From positions 144,117 to 208,116 of the forward strand of contig NZ_JASHIC010000013.1 in assembly GCF_030056705.1 (NCBI RefSeq): DNA of 64,000 nucleotides. Direction: 5' to 3'. This DNA comes from Flectobacillus longus. GTDB taxonomy: Bacteria > Bacteroidota > Bacteroidia > Cytophagales > Spirosomataceae. Made by a program: the position numbers and the translations under genes. Below the pieces are notes generated by a model, which was not told where the DNA came from, did no database searches, and worked only from the letters and a program-made list of their open reading frames with translations. How positions within the stretch are numbered: position 1 is the stretch's first letter; each line of letters starts with the position of its first letter. Positions 35,294 through 43,963 of this stretch are shown here, piece by piece.

Positions 35294-35851
35294 TTATCGT
35301 ATTTGTCTGAAAGTTAAGCTTATCCTGCCATTCTCGGTATCTGATTTTGGAATAGAATGTTGCCAATATTTTTGTATCTCTTGAGTCATATATACCAAAC
35401 TTCCTGAAGTCAATTCATAGTTGAGAAATTGGTCAGGAAATTCAAAATTTCTGAATTTTAGAACTCGAGCTTCTCCCATCGAAACGATAGCAATGCCTGT
35501 ACTGGGTTCCAATATATCCGTTTGATCTGAATGATATCCCATTTTTGATTTTCCATCTACATAATAATTGAGTAAGCAATTATTGGGGATAAAGCCGATA
35601 ATTGGCGCTAATTGGGTTAAGATTTCAGATAGTTCAGGCAAAAACGCTTGATAAGGATATTCAATTTGTGAATAATTATAGGCTTTCCCAAAACTTGCCG
35701 TTTTTCGAGCAGCCATACGCTCATCCCATTTGACAGTTGTGACTAATTTATCATACAACTCGCTAGGATTATTTACAAAGTTTTCGATATATGTAATTCC
35801 ATCCATTGTTATAGTAGTTTTACAATTTCCTGTCAAGGTTATCTCAGCCAT
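35294..35851 (-). CDS. alkB: AlkB-like 2-oxoglutarate/Fe(II) dioxygenase
   Basis: A 185-residue protein with the AlkB core. Iron ligands are His107 and Asp109 in GYHSDQTD and His165 in YWQHSIP; Arg176 and Arg182 in RISLTFRQIR bind 2-oxoglutarate and substrate. N-terminal WDERMAARKTASFGKAYNY is the nucleotide-recognition lid. It probably removes methyl lesions from DNA or RNA bases. It is close to DUF4166 and DUF4262 genes, with no other repair gene adjacent, so the context does not define its substrate. Confidence 0.88.
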   Translation of the reverse strand: MAEITLTGNCKTTITMDGITYIENFVNNPSELYDKLVTTVKWDERMAARKTASFGKAYNYSQIEYPYQAFLPELSEILTQLAPIIGFIPNNCLLNYYVDGKSKMGYHSDQTDILEPSTGIAIVSMGEARVLKFRNFEFPDQFLNYELTSGSLVYMTQEIQKYWQHSIPKSDTENGRISLTFRQIR

Positions 35852-35929
35852 TACTTTGCTTTTAAGTCAAACTTAATAATCACATCTATATCGCACTCAT
35901 CTCAATCAACACTAATGACTTATAATCCT

Positions 35930-36691
35930 CTATTCCTCCTCATATTCTTCAAGTGAATTTCTTTCCCATTCTTCACCAACGGATGCTCTTTCGGCTTCTT
36001 CGCCGTATTCTAGGTCAAAAATCTCATTTAAGGTCTGGTCACTGCGGACTATCTCAGAAAGAGATACCACTCGTATGTCTTCGGGCATTTGGTCACCTGT
36101 CAAAAACTGCCAATCTCCATCATGATCATGTACCACCCTTAAAATCGGCTTATGTTCTTCGAGCCACTGACGAGTCGTAAAAATGCTCAAATTGTGAGGT
36201 TCATTAAATTTGAATTCTACGTTTCTGTCGAGTAAAGGCTGTTTGTACAAAAACTCCTCTTCAAAATTTTCCTCCCAAGGGAATAAGTCGTTTCGGTCAG
36301 TCCAAATAAGCTCTAAAGCAGTAAACGTCTCACCTTGATAGTAGTTTAGCCCTGCACCAAAGTAGTATTCCAAATTACTTTGGTCAACAGTTAAAAAAGT
36401 AGCTTTACTGTCTTGAAAAATGTCTGTATAAATCTTTCCGTCTTCGAATATTGTTCCATTTTTAATCATAGACGCTATGTCATTGATTATTTCATGACCT
36501 AAACTGCTAGACAATCCAAAACAAATAATTTCTGGATGTTGGTACGTTTGAGTCAAGCCAATACTGTAAGAAAAAGAAGGCGAATAGTCGGTTGAGGTAA
36601 CCGATATTACCTGAAGCCCAAATTGCGCAATATCTTGCTTGGTTCGTTCCAGTAAGTCGTTTTTATTGATACAGTTATGTTCGTTTTTCAT
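35930..36691 (-). CDS. DUF4262 domain protein
   Basis: A 253-residue soluble protein. Its N-terminal ~150 residues fit DUF4262: DIAQFGLQVISVTSTDYSPSFSYSIGL, then HPEIICFGLSSSLGHEIIND. The tail is acidic and ends in a Glu-rich stretch (EEWERNSLEEYEEE). No catalytic motif is visible and the function is unknown. It lies just upstream of alkB on the same strand. Confidence 0.75.
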   Translation of the reverse strand: MKNEHNCINKNDLLERTKQDIAQFGLQVISVTSTDYSPSFSYSIGLTQTYQHPEIICFGLSSSLGHEIINDIASMIKNGTIFEDGKIYTDIFQDSKATFLTVDQSNLEYYFGAGLNYYQGETFTALELIWTDRNDLFPWEENFEEEFLYKQPLLDRNVEFKFNEPHNLSIFTTRQWLEEHKPILRVVHDHDGDWQFLTGDQMPEDIRVVSLSEIVRSDQTLNEIFDLEYGEEAERASVGEEWERNSLEEYEEE

Positions 36692-36748
36692 TTTAAAAGC
36701 AACCTAAGCATTAATTTAGAATCAAGCAATAATGTAAGATAAGATTGA

Positions 36749-36882
36749 ATTACTACGCTTTGAGCTATAAGCCATAGGCATTATGCTAAATGTCTCCATT
36801 ATTTCATAAGAAGCACTTTTTAACTTTTAACCTATGACATAAAGCTTAAAGCAGGTAAAATTGGTTTAATTTTGCCACCTAC
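36749..36882. repeat. Copy of the ~140 bp element, opposite orientation
   Basis: Read on the minus strand it matches the copy at 8468: GGTGGCAAAATTAAAC..AATTTTACC, GCTTTAAGCTTTATG, GGTTAAAAGTT and a TTCTTATGAAATAA centre. It abuts the stop codon of the lipoprotein gene. Confidence 0.65.
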
Positions 36883-37368
36883 TTACATCTGTTTCACAAA
36901 ATAGGGACTTGAGGTGCTGCTGCGAGCTTCCCAAACTTTTTTGCCATTGAGCCAAATCACTTGCTGATTTATGCCACATGGGTTTCTCTCAAAGGAAGCC
37001 TCTAGAGTATCTATATCAGCATTACTCCATTGAATATAGGTGATTGGCTTTTCTACCGTTTCTGCATGATTGAGACTAACGTCAATTCTATATCTAGCTT
37101 CATCATCACGTTTATAAATTCTAAATCCTGAAGGATTATCTGCCATTGGATTACTTACTTCTTGGCTTTTCCCATTGACAACGAAGAAGATTTTAATGCC
37201 TGAGACTGGCAAACGGTTGGGATTGGATGGATTTAGTAAATCCTCATTTTGGGCATTAATTACCGAAAAGTCTACATTGGCTGAAATATTATAACAAAGC
37301 GGTACATCATCGATAGTGCTACAAGCCACAAAAAAAGAAGAGAGGATGATTAATAATAGGTTTCTCAT
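36883..37368 (-). CDS. Small predicted lipoprotein, unknown function
   Basis: A 161-residue protein with signal peptide and lipobox (MRNLLLIILSSFFVACS). The mature part is a compact beta-rich domain with three Cys residues (including PLCYN and RNPCGIN). I do not recognise a family. It is isolated, with a repeat element downstream and a 267-base AT-rich gap upstream that holds nothing clear. Confidence 0.65.
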   Translation of the reverse strand: MRNLLLIILSSFFVACSTIDDVPLCYNISANVDFSVINAQNEDLLNPSNPNRLPVSGIKIFFVVNGKSQEVSNPMADNPSGFRIYKRDDEARYRIDVSLNHAETVEKPITYIQWSNADIDTLEASFERNPCGINQQVIWLNGKKVWEARSSTSSPYFVKQM

Positions 37369-37635
37369 AGGTATTGTGTTTAAGTTTTGATAAGTGTTGA
37401 TTAAATTTTTTATAATCTTAAAATACAGTGCATTTTACATAATCCAAATATAGAACAACAGGGTTTAAAAACTGATAATTATCCTATCAAATATTGGAAA
37501 ACTATTATACGGAATATGTCTGTTGATACAACAAAAAATATATTTATGATGAAGTAAATTGGCTGAATTAACCCCATAGAAAATCGCTGATTACTCTTCT
37601 CTATGAGGTTCTATTCATAGCCATACAAATTACTT

Positions 37636-38394
37636 TCAGTCATTTAAAAACGATAGTAAATAGTTTTGAATCTCTTTGCGTTGCTCATCTGTGGCATCAT
37701 CATCCATATCATTATGTTTGGTATTGGCTAAGGTGATTATTCTAGCGCCAATCTTTTTTCTTTCTTCTTCCGTCGGCAAAACGCCTTCGTCTGCTGGTTG
37801 GTCGCTCGACCGTAGAGAATATACTTGGGGTTTAGCCGTTCTTGGCAATGCCATTCTTCTATTGTCTAAGGTTATAATCTTATGCACTATATTAGGATAT
37901 TTTTGCGGGAACAAAGCCGTCATATCTCCCCCATTAGAATGCCCAATCAAGGTAATTTGATGATAATCTAGTTCAGGATGCGTCTTTCGAAGTTGATGAA
38001 TCACAAATAGAATATTGTCGGCACCACGTTCCCAAAAAGGTCGTCGCACGATTTGAGGCTTACCTGTCGAGGGTATCAAACTATCTGTAGCAAGCTCGTG
38101 CTGAATGCTAACGACAAAGAATCCTTTTGAAGCCAAGAACTCTGTCAAGTAAGAATACATCAGGTAATCTCCTCCTCTGTTTTGTCCATAACCATGACTA
38201 AAAATTACCAGTCTTTGCTTAGGAGTTTTCTTAACAGTTTTGGATTGGTAAATAGCAATAGGGATTTCTCGTTTTCGAGCGTGGTCATACCATTTCAGTG
38301 TATCAGGGCTAAAGTTTCGTTCTGACTTAAAAGCAATAGGTTTACTCAAATCTGTAAAAAAGCTTATGATGAGAACAAAAAGCAATTGATTCAT
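37636..38394 (-). CDS. Secreted alpha/beta hydrolase
   Basis: A 252-residue protein with an N-terminal signal or anchor (QLLFVLIISFFTDL). The oxyanion region is FSHGYGQNRGGDY and the nucleophile elbow is IGHSNGGD (catalytic Ser). The C terminus offers a probable Asp and His in ANTKHNDMDDDA. The layout resembles platelet-activating-factor acetylhydrolase-like or dienelactone hydrolase-like esterases. It follows the two nucleotidyltransferase genes by 26 bases on the same strand, though functional coupling is uncertain. Confidence 0.78.
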   Translation of the reverse strand: MNQLLFVLIISFFTDLSKPIAFKSERNFSPDTLKWYDHARKREIPIAIYQSKTVKKTPKQRLVIFSHGYGQNRGGDYLMYSYLTEFLASKGFFVVSIQHELATDSLIPSTGKPQIVRRPFWERGADNILFVIHQLRKTHPELDYHQITLIGHSNGGDMTALFPQKYPNIVHKIITLDNRRMALPRTAKPQVYSLRSSDQPADEGVLPTEEERKKIGARIITLANTKHNDMDDDATDEQRKEIQNYLLSFLND

Positions 38395-38420
38395 TAGGTT
38401 GTGGGTTTATAAAATTAGTT

Positions 38421-39485
38421 TCATATTAGAAGGTTTTGATAAAATTTATCTCTGATTAAATAGGTCAATCTGTTTATTTCGACTAGGTCTGGCGTATTGG
38501 GTAAGGACGACTCCTCGAAGGCTAGCTCCATTTCTTGCTGTTTTTCTTGAGCCATCTTGAGCAAATCTTCATATTCAAATTTTCCTGCTTTGATATCTAG
38601 CAAAAATTCACGATTAGGTCTTTTAACATTAATTTGATTCTCTTTCCCTATTTCAATTGCCATTTCTAAAAGTCTGAATACATGCATCATATTTTTTGCA
38701 TCATAATTTTTCCCATGACTTTGAGTAGCCGCATATCGTTCTTCATTTCGCTTTTCTACCCAATCCCAATATTCTCGATATTCTTTACAATAGGTTGAAT
38801 ATCCATCACGATTGAAAAATAGCAATACCTCTTGTTTAGAAGACTTTGGAATTGAGCTTAAACATACATCCTCAGAGTCTGAATTTCGGATAATCCCATT
38901 GAACTTTTGGTTTTCTGAGTAATATAGCCCGTATATATCTTTCATGTGTTGAATGTTTACGAGACCACAATACTCTTGTTTCCAACCCTTTAAGGTCAAA
39001 ATTTTTTCCAGTGGAATAGCCCCTTGTTCATGATTTACAAAACAAAAGGATAAAATGCTTTTGCGCTCTTTTGCAACAGGATTCACAATTTTCTTATTGA
39101 GCCCTTTTGCCTTTTTTATTTGAGATAAAGCGAATCTACCAAAGGTATTACTACAAAGCTTAGATAGAATCCTTTCTGACTTAATGTCACTCAGAAAGGG
39201 GTGCCTATAGATAACTTCAGAAGTAGGGGTATTGAGTAGTTCAAGGATGTTAGGATTGTTGACTGATAGTAATTCCATGAATCTACCAAACTCATAAAAT
39301 ACAACGTCATTCGATTCATTATTTATTTGAGGTATATAGGTTAAGCCATAAAAATCCTCTTTGGGCAAAATAAATACTCCTTTTATATCAGTATCAGATG
39401 TTGGAGTATCGAGTCCATACGCCCTACTGCCACTGATACATTCTAGAATAATCAAACCCTTATTTCTTAAATCCTCAATTGTCAT
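38421..39485 (-). CDS. RlaP-type nucleotidyltransferase (second of a tandem pair)
   Basis: A 354-residue protein with an N-terminal DNA polymerase beta-like nucleotidyltransferase domain: GSRAYGLDTPTSDTDIKG, with Gly19-Ser20 and the metal-binding Asp31 and Asp33. This fits PF10127, a family linked to RNA repair (RlaP). The C-terminal ~250 residues are helical and charged. It overlaps the upstream paralogue by 4 bases, a tight translational coupling. Substrate, and whether it adds nucleotides to RNA or to proteins, cannot be told. Confidence 0.75.
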   Translation of the reverse strand: MTIEDLRNKGLIILECISGSRAYGLDTPTSDTDIKGVFILPKEDFYGLTYIPQINNESNDVVFYEFGRFMELLSVNNPNILELLNTPTSEVIYRHPFLSDIKSERILSKLCSNTFGRFALSQIKKAKGLNKKIVNPVAKERKSILSFCFVNHEQGAIPLEKILTLKGWKQEYCGLVNIQHMKDIYGLYYSENQKFNGIIRNSDSEDVCLSSIPKSSKQEVLLFFNRDGYSTYCKEYREYWDWVEKRNEERYAATQSHGKNYDAKNMMHVFRLLEMAIEIGKENQINVKRPNREFLLDIKAGKFEYEDLLKMAQEKQQEMELAFEESSLPNTPDLVEINRLTYLIRDKFYQNLLI

Positions 39486-40246
39486 AGATTTCTCAATTGT
39501 TTTCTGAAAAACTCATTTAATTCAAACATACTCCCTTTAGCAGAAGGTAAACCCTGAGATTCACTATCAGCTCTTTGGATACAATTTTGCATAAAAGCTA
39601 TCAACTCATTTTCTCCATGATGGAGGTAGGATTCACTAATGGTAGATTTTAACGTTATCAGTTCACTAATTCTAACCTTGAGAGATTGTGGAAGAGTCAA
39701 GCCTTCGAGCGTTTTTTCAAATTCAATCGGAGGAATCTCTTCTTTCTCTAAAACCCATAAGCAAGTAATAGAAGCTCGAAGGGCATAAAAAAATTTCTTG
39801 AGTTTATAGGCCTCCACATTGTTAATTTCTTCAAATGACTTCTTTGCCATACTCAAATAATGATGAATAGTGGCGATTCGAGAATAAGTCTTTTGAGCAA
39901 CTACATTAATTTCATTGAGAAAATCTTGGTCAACTTGATAAATAATTGGTGATTGAATTCTTTCTAACAAAGGAGGATTAGACTTCCACAATAAGCGCAG
40001 GCTTTTTCTTAAATCCCAACCACTAATATCGATGTCGTTATTTTCAAAAAAGTATTCAATACTATCTTTTTCCTCCACGAGACTCAAATACCAGTCTTTT
40101 GGATGTTTATAAATGATTCGAACATCATAGTCGCTATCTGGAGAAGGAAATCCCCAAGCTCTCGAGCCCGTCTCACAGGCTAACAATATCTCAATTCCTT
40201 TATCTTTCTCTAAATCGGCTAAATATTTCTTGATTTTTTCTTCCAT
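39482..40246 (-). CDS. RlaP-type nucleotidyltransferase (first of a tandem pair)
   Basis: A 254-residue protein of the same PF10127-type family: ETGSRAWGFPSPDSDYDVR, with Gly27-Ser28 and metal-binding Asp39 and Asp41; HPKDWYLSL follows as in YcgL-like proteins. The C terminus is helical. It precedes a paralogous gene with a 4-base overlap, so the two are probably made in fixed ratio and may act together. Related proteins occur with RNA ligases in repair systems, but no RtcB or other ligase is present in this window. Confidence 0.75.
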   Translation of the reverse strand: MEEKIKKYLADLEKDKGIEILLACETGSRAWGFPSPDSDYDVRIIYKHPKDWYLSLVEEKDSIEYFFENNDIDISGWDLRKSLRLLWKSNPPLLERIQSPIIYQVDQDFLNEINVVAQKTYSRIATIHHYLSMAKKSFEEINNVEAYKLKKFFYALRASITCLWVLEKEEIPPIEFEKTLEGLTLPQSLKVRISELITLKSTISESYLHHGENELIAFMQNCIQRADSESQGLPSAKGSMFELNEFFRKQLRNL

Positions 40247-40336
40247 TGATAATTATAAGTTAATCGGAATCGATATTTGTGTTCCTCACATTTAGGTTTC
40301 CATTTTGAATGTTGAGAAATGGATGCTAGACTTTAC

Positions 40337-40864
40337 TCAATCTTTATGAATATCCCCTACTCTAAAAGACCATTCTGTATGTATATCAAGATGTTGGCGT
40401 AAAAGCATATTGAGTTGTGCAGTATGGTGCTGGGTATGTCGGAGATTATAGAGTATGATTTCCAACATCGGATAATCCATATCCTCAGGCTCGTCGCCTT
40501 CTTTGAATCTCTCCTGTAATTTTTCCTCTGTCAAACCTTCCACAAGCTGTTTGCACTTCTCTCTGCTATGTTCAAGGTATTTTACGATTTCTTGTTTACT
40601 GTAATCTCTGTCAGGGATAAAATCCCCGATTGACTCTTCTGGTCTATCTTGTTCTTCCTTTTGAGTAAAAGAAAGCATAGGAAAAAAATCACTCGGAGGA
40701 ATAGTTGAATAGTAATCCAGAAATATGGCACTATGAAAAGCAATATAGTAAAAACGTCTATGAGTAGTAAAAAAATCATCAGGACAGCTTGACACAACAT
40801 TGATGAGCATATCAATGCTTGCACCAAACTGATTCCATAGTATTTGTTGGAGGGGTTTGTACAT
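40337..40864 (-). CDS. DinB-superfamily protein
   Basis: A 175-residue four-helix-bundle protein of the DinB/YfiT type. Metal-binding histidines are apparent in IAFHSAIFLDYY and in TQHHTAQLNML. Members of this fold are often thiol-dependent transferases or hydrolases; the activity here is unknown. It lies 52 bases downstream of the TOPRIM/ATPase pair and 90 bases upstream of the RlaP pair, all on the minus strand. A second DinB-fold protein at 49873 is distinct. Confidence 0.8.
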   Translation of the reverse strand: MYKPLQQILWNQFGASIDMLINVVSSCPDDFFTTHRRFYYIAFHSAIFLDYYSTIPPSDFFPMLSFTQKEEQDRPEESIGDFIPDRDYSKQEIVKYLEHSREKCKQLVEGLTEEKLQERFKEGDEPEDMDYPMLEIILYNLRHTQHHTAQLNMLLRQHLDIHTEWSFRVGDIHKD

Positions 40865-40916
40865 TTGGTTTGTGTAGACTGAAGTAGAAATAAGAGTAAA
40901 ATATACACACTTATGT

Positions 40917-41648
40917 TCAAGTTAAGAAGTTGTCTATCTTAGTAATTAACTCATTTAGTTTAGCCATTCTATTTCTAATTTCAAGATAGAGGTTTGCATA
41001 ATCTAAACATTCAACAGTTCTTTCTACTCTATTTTTACTTTTATTATAAGTTGTGCCAGCTAATTGATACACACTTCTTAAATCATCGGCGGCAGAAGTA
41101 TTACGTAGTGTTAGGTCATCAACACAAGGATTAAAGCCCAAACCTGTTATTTGCGTTGCATCAAGGATAAGTGTTGCATGAATACGAGTATAATGATTAT
41201 ACTCTGCTAAAAACCAATCTTCTATTTCACGAACTGCAATGATAATACTCGTATTGTTAGGCAAGGGCTCTTCTACTATTCTCCCATTTATGGTTAAACC
41301 ATTTTTCAATCTTTGTGTTAATTTTGGTAAACCAGAAATGGGAAGAGGATATAGATCTCTAAAGCCTACTATCTCAGTGTAACCGTCAGTTGTTAACCCT
41401 GAATATTCTTCCAGAATTCTTGTTTTTACACTTTCATCTCCACCACAATCATATATCAAAATTGTATGCTGAACTTCTATAGTGCCTTGAGCAAGACTCT
41501 TGGGAACTATATCTTCTGTTGGTCTACCTCTTCCTTTAAATTTTTTTAACAGGATATTAACATTTTTAGCTCCTGCAATTTCTATCAAAAGTTTATTTAG
41601 GAAAAACTGCTCTGTTTGTCCTTCTACAAAAAAAGCAATTTTTTTCAT
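40917..41648 (-). CDS. TOPRIM/DUF4276-like protein, partner of ATPase
   Basis: A 243-residue soluble protein. It opens with KKIAFFVEGQTE (Glu9), has an acidic YDCGGDE turn (Asp67, Asp71) after a hydrophobic strand, and REIEDWFLAE (Glu143, Trp145), the same order of landmarks as the protein at 444. These fit the DUF4276/TOPRIM-like group, probably a metal-dependent nuclease. It overlaps the upstream ATPase gene by 4 bases (ATGA). The DxD of the first pair is more widely spaced here, so the active site is less certain. Confidence 0.7.
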   Translation of the reverse strand: MKKIAFFVEGQTEQFFLNKLLIEIAGAKNVNILLKKFKGRGRPTEDIVPKSLAQGTIEVQHTILIYDCGGDESVKTRILEEYSGLTTDGYTEIVGFRDLYPLPISGLPKLTQRLKNGLTINGRIVEEPLPNNTSIIIAVREIEDWFLAEYNHYTRIHATLILDATQITGLGFNPCVDDLTLRNTSAADDLRSVYQLAGTTYNKSKNRVERTVECLDYANLYLEIRNRMAKLNELITKIDNFLT

Positions 41649-42814
41649 TTTTCTGCTATATTTTCTTCACTCTCAAAACCTATAGTATAAAATTCTGTTC
41701 TCAAAAAGTCAAAATTACTCAGTCCCGAATACTTAAAATCATCAAAAATATCTTTTGAATTTTGATAGTTGTAAAACAAAGATTTTTTAGGTACACGATG
41801 AATGACTGACCAATACTCTAATGGGATATTATTCATTACAAACCTATCATTAGTAGTCATAATCACCTGAACAGATGACCCTTTAACTTTTTCTATAATC
41901 AAGTCAATAAGGGTTTTAGACCTTTCATAATCTAAACCCTCTCCAATATCGTCTATTAAAATGCAACTTGGAGTTTTACTTAACAAAGAAAAGTTGAGTT
42001 GAACAAGTAGAGACAACGCTCTAAACATACCTTGCGACATTTCCTTTTGGTCTGTTATGTCTTCAATGTCAGATTCTTTTACCCCAATACCAAAAGCAGG
42101 AAGGGGAAAGAATTTTAATATATCAACACTTATTGTACTGATATGGTAAGCGATTTTACTCATATCATCAATAATCCTCTTTATAAATTCTTCCCCAAAT
42201 TGGTTTTCACCTTTTATGAAAATTTCAGTCACATCATCGCTATCTTTCAGGTCTACTTCTTTATCCTCTTTAATCGCATTTTTATCACGGAGTAACGAGT
42301 TTTTACCAAGTTGTCCACCAAAACGATAGTGATTAAGTGATTTTCCCCAGTTTTGCAAAGGCTCAAAAAATGGCTGCTGTATATTATCTACTCGCGAAAC
42401 AGCCAGTTTATCCTCTTCCATTTGAAACTCTAAATCAGTATTAGCCTTTTCATAAAACATTGTACCTGTCTGGCTATTTCGTTGTAGCTTAGAAACTCCA
42501 TTTATTTGAAGTACCTCTTGTTTTACTTTACCTTCTTCAAATTCTAAAACGTAGGAAACTTCCTTTCCATTATCGTCAAACAATAAATCGTAACTAGAAG
42601 TATTATACATTAATTGAGATAACTTTACATCTCCTGACAATAAATCAGATAGTTGCCTTATAACATTAATAGTTTTACTTTTACCTGTTGCATTTTTCCC
42701 TACAATGAGGTTGATTTTTTGAAAGGAAACTGGTTGTCCATCAGATTTCCCTTCCATTGACCACTCGTATTTTTGCCCTTTAAAACGGCAAAACTTTATA
42801 TTTTTAAGAAACAT
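41645..42814 (-). CDS. AAA15/AAA21-type ATPase, partner of TOPRIM-like protein
   Basis: A 389-residue soluble ABC-like ATPase. Walker A is GKNATGKS (residues 39-46), the signature is MSQGMFRAL (about 259-267) and Walker B is ILIDD (285-289), with Asp where Glu is the rule. The switch His is replaced by Asn322 in IMTTND. This suggests slow or regulated hydrolysis. The pair with a TOPRIM-like protein resembles OLD-type and other ATPase-nuclease defence cassettes. A TAATTTTG promoter element lies just upstream of the start. Confidence 0.82.
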   Translation of the reverse strand: MFLKNIKFCRFKGQKYEWSMEGKSDGQPVSFQKINLIVGKNATGKSKTINVIRQLSDLLSGDVKLSQLMYNTSSYDLLFDDNGKEVSYVLEFEEGKVKQEVLQINGVSKLQRNSQTGTMFYEKANTDLEFQMEEDKLAVSRVDNIQQPFFEPLQNWGKSLNHYRFGGQLGKNSLLRDKNAIKEDKEVDLKDSDDVTEIFIKGENQFGEEFIKRIIDDMSKIAYHISTISVDILKFFPLPAFGIGVKESDIEDITDQKEMSQGMFRALSLLVQLNFSLLSKTPSCILIDDIGEGLDYERSKTLIDLIIEKVKGSSVQVIMTTNDRFVMNNIPLEYWSVIHRVPKKSLFYNYQNSKDIFDDFKYSGLSNFDFLRTEFYTIGFESEENIAEK

Positions 42815-42837
42815 ACTATTTCATTTTATGTGATATA

Positions 42838-42845
42838 CAAAATTA
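42838..42845 (-). promoter_or_regulatory. Candidate -7 promoter element for the ATPase-TOPRIM operon
   Basis: Reads TAATTTTG on the minus strand, matching TAnnTTTG, 23 bases before the ATPase start, which would give a short leader. No clear -33 box. Confidence 0.4.
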
Positions 42846-42976
42846 ACAACTTCTTTCAGTATTCATCATTTTGTTTAGTCCTTTATGTCTCACCCTGCAA
42901 ACTATATCTTTCTCAAAGAGTGTACTATCATTAATAAACCTCATCTATTTTTCATTCCTGATTATACTACACAACT

Positions 42977-43810
42977 CTATCTCCAAAACTTAGGAAAAAA
43001 TGCTGGAGTTTGACTCATGTAGTCTAGGTATTGGGGTTTGGTTTCTACGAGTCTTTCTTCGAGTAGGGCTACGCCTGAAACTTTCATCAAGAGAAAAGTC
43101 ATTAATAGAGGGCTTAAGACCGTCCAGCTTGCTCCTGCTGCAATAGTAAAACAGAAATATCCCCACCATAATACGGCATCGCCAAAATAATTGGGATGGC
43201 GTGTGTATTGCCACAAACCACTATCAAATACTTTGCCTTTGTTTTGTGGGTTAGCTTTGAATTGCGCTAATTGCCAGTCGCCAAGGGCTTCGAATACAAA
43301 ACCTGCCAACCAGATGATACCACCCAAGGCATCGGCCCATGTCCAGCCTGTAAAGGGTGTTTGTTGGGTAAAAAATAGCGGTAAAGAAATTAACCAAAGC
43401 AATACGCCTTGTAGTAGATATACCCTAAAATATGATCTCCACCAATACTTATCCCCATGGGCTTCACGGAAAGCTTGATAGCGATAGTCCTCTCCTTTTC
43501 CATGATTACGGACTGCTATATGTGTCGACAATCGTATTCCCCAAATCGAGACTAATACGCATAACACTAGCGCCCGAGGATTGGAATCGGATAAAAGTCC
43601 GTACCAGAGCCATGCCAAAATCACAAAACCCATTCCCCAAAATGAATCGATAATGCTAGAGTCTTTGATGCGTAAACTCCAAAGCCAAAGTAACGTAAGA
43701 CAAAGCCAGAGAAGTCCTGCACCCCAAGCCAAGGGTGTAAAAAAGTAAGATAATACGACCATTCCGCCCAACAAAGAAATAGCCATCACAAGCAATAAGA
43801 TATTTTTCAT
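42977..43810 (-). CDS. DUF1295 membrane protein, steroid 5-alpha-reductase-like
   Basis: A 277-residue integral membrane protein with about seven hydrophobic segments. The C-terminal part carries the family hallmark GLWQYTRHPNYFGDAVLWWGYF followed by PQYLDYMSQTPAFFP, as in DUF1295 and isoprenylcysteine methyltransferase-like reductases, which bind NADPH and act on lipids. Substrate unknown. It lies downstream of priA on the same strand. Confidence 0.86.
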   Translation of the reverse strand: MKNILLLVMAISLLGGMVVLSYFFTPLAWGAGLLWLCLTLLWLWSLRIKDSSIIDSFWGMGFVILAWLWYGLLSDSNPRALVLCVLVSIWGIRLSTHIAVRNHGKGEDYRYQAFREAHGDKYWWRSYFRVYLLQGVLLWLISLPLFFTQQTPFTGWTWADALGGIIWLAGFVFEALGDWQLAQFKANPQNKGKVFDSGLWQYTRHPNYFGDAVLWWGYFCFTIAAGASWTVLSPLLMTFLLMKVSGVALLEERLVETKPQYLDYMSQTPAFFPKFWR

Positions 43811-43963
43811 AATGATATAGGAAGCAAAGTTTAAGTAGCAGGTATCCGCCTAGCGATATACGAACTTTATATCTTATTTGGATTTCATCTGTTGGAAGGT
43901 TCAGGAAAGATTCATCATTGACTGTGTATCTTTCCTGAAAGCTGATAACCAAAAGCGCAATGC

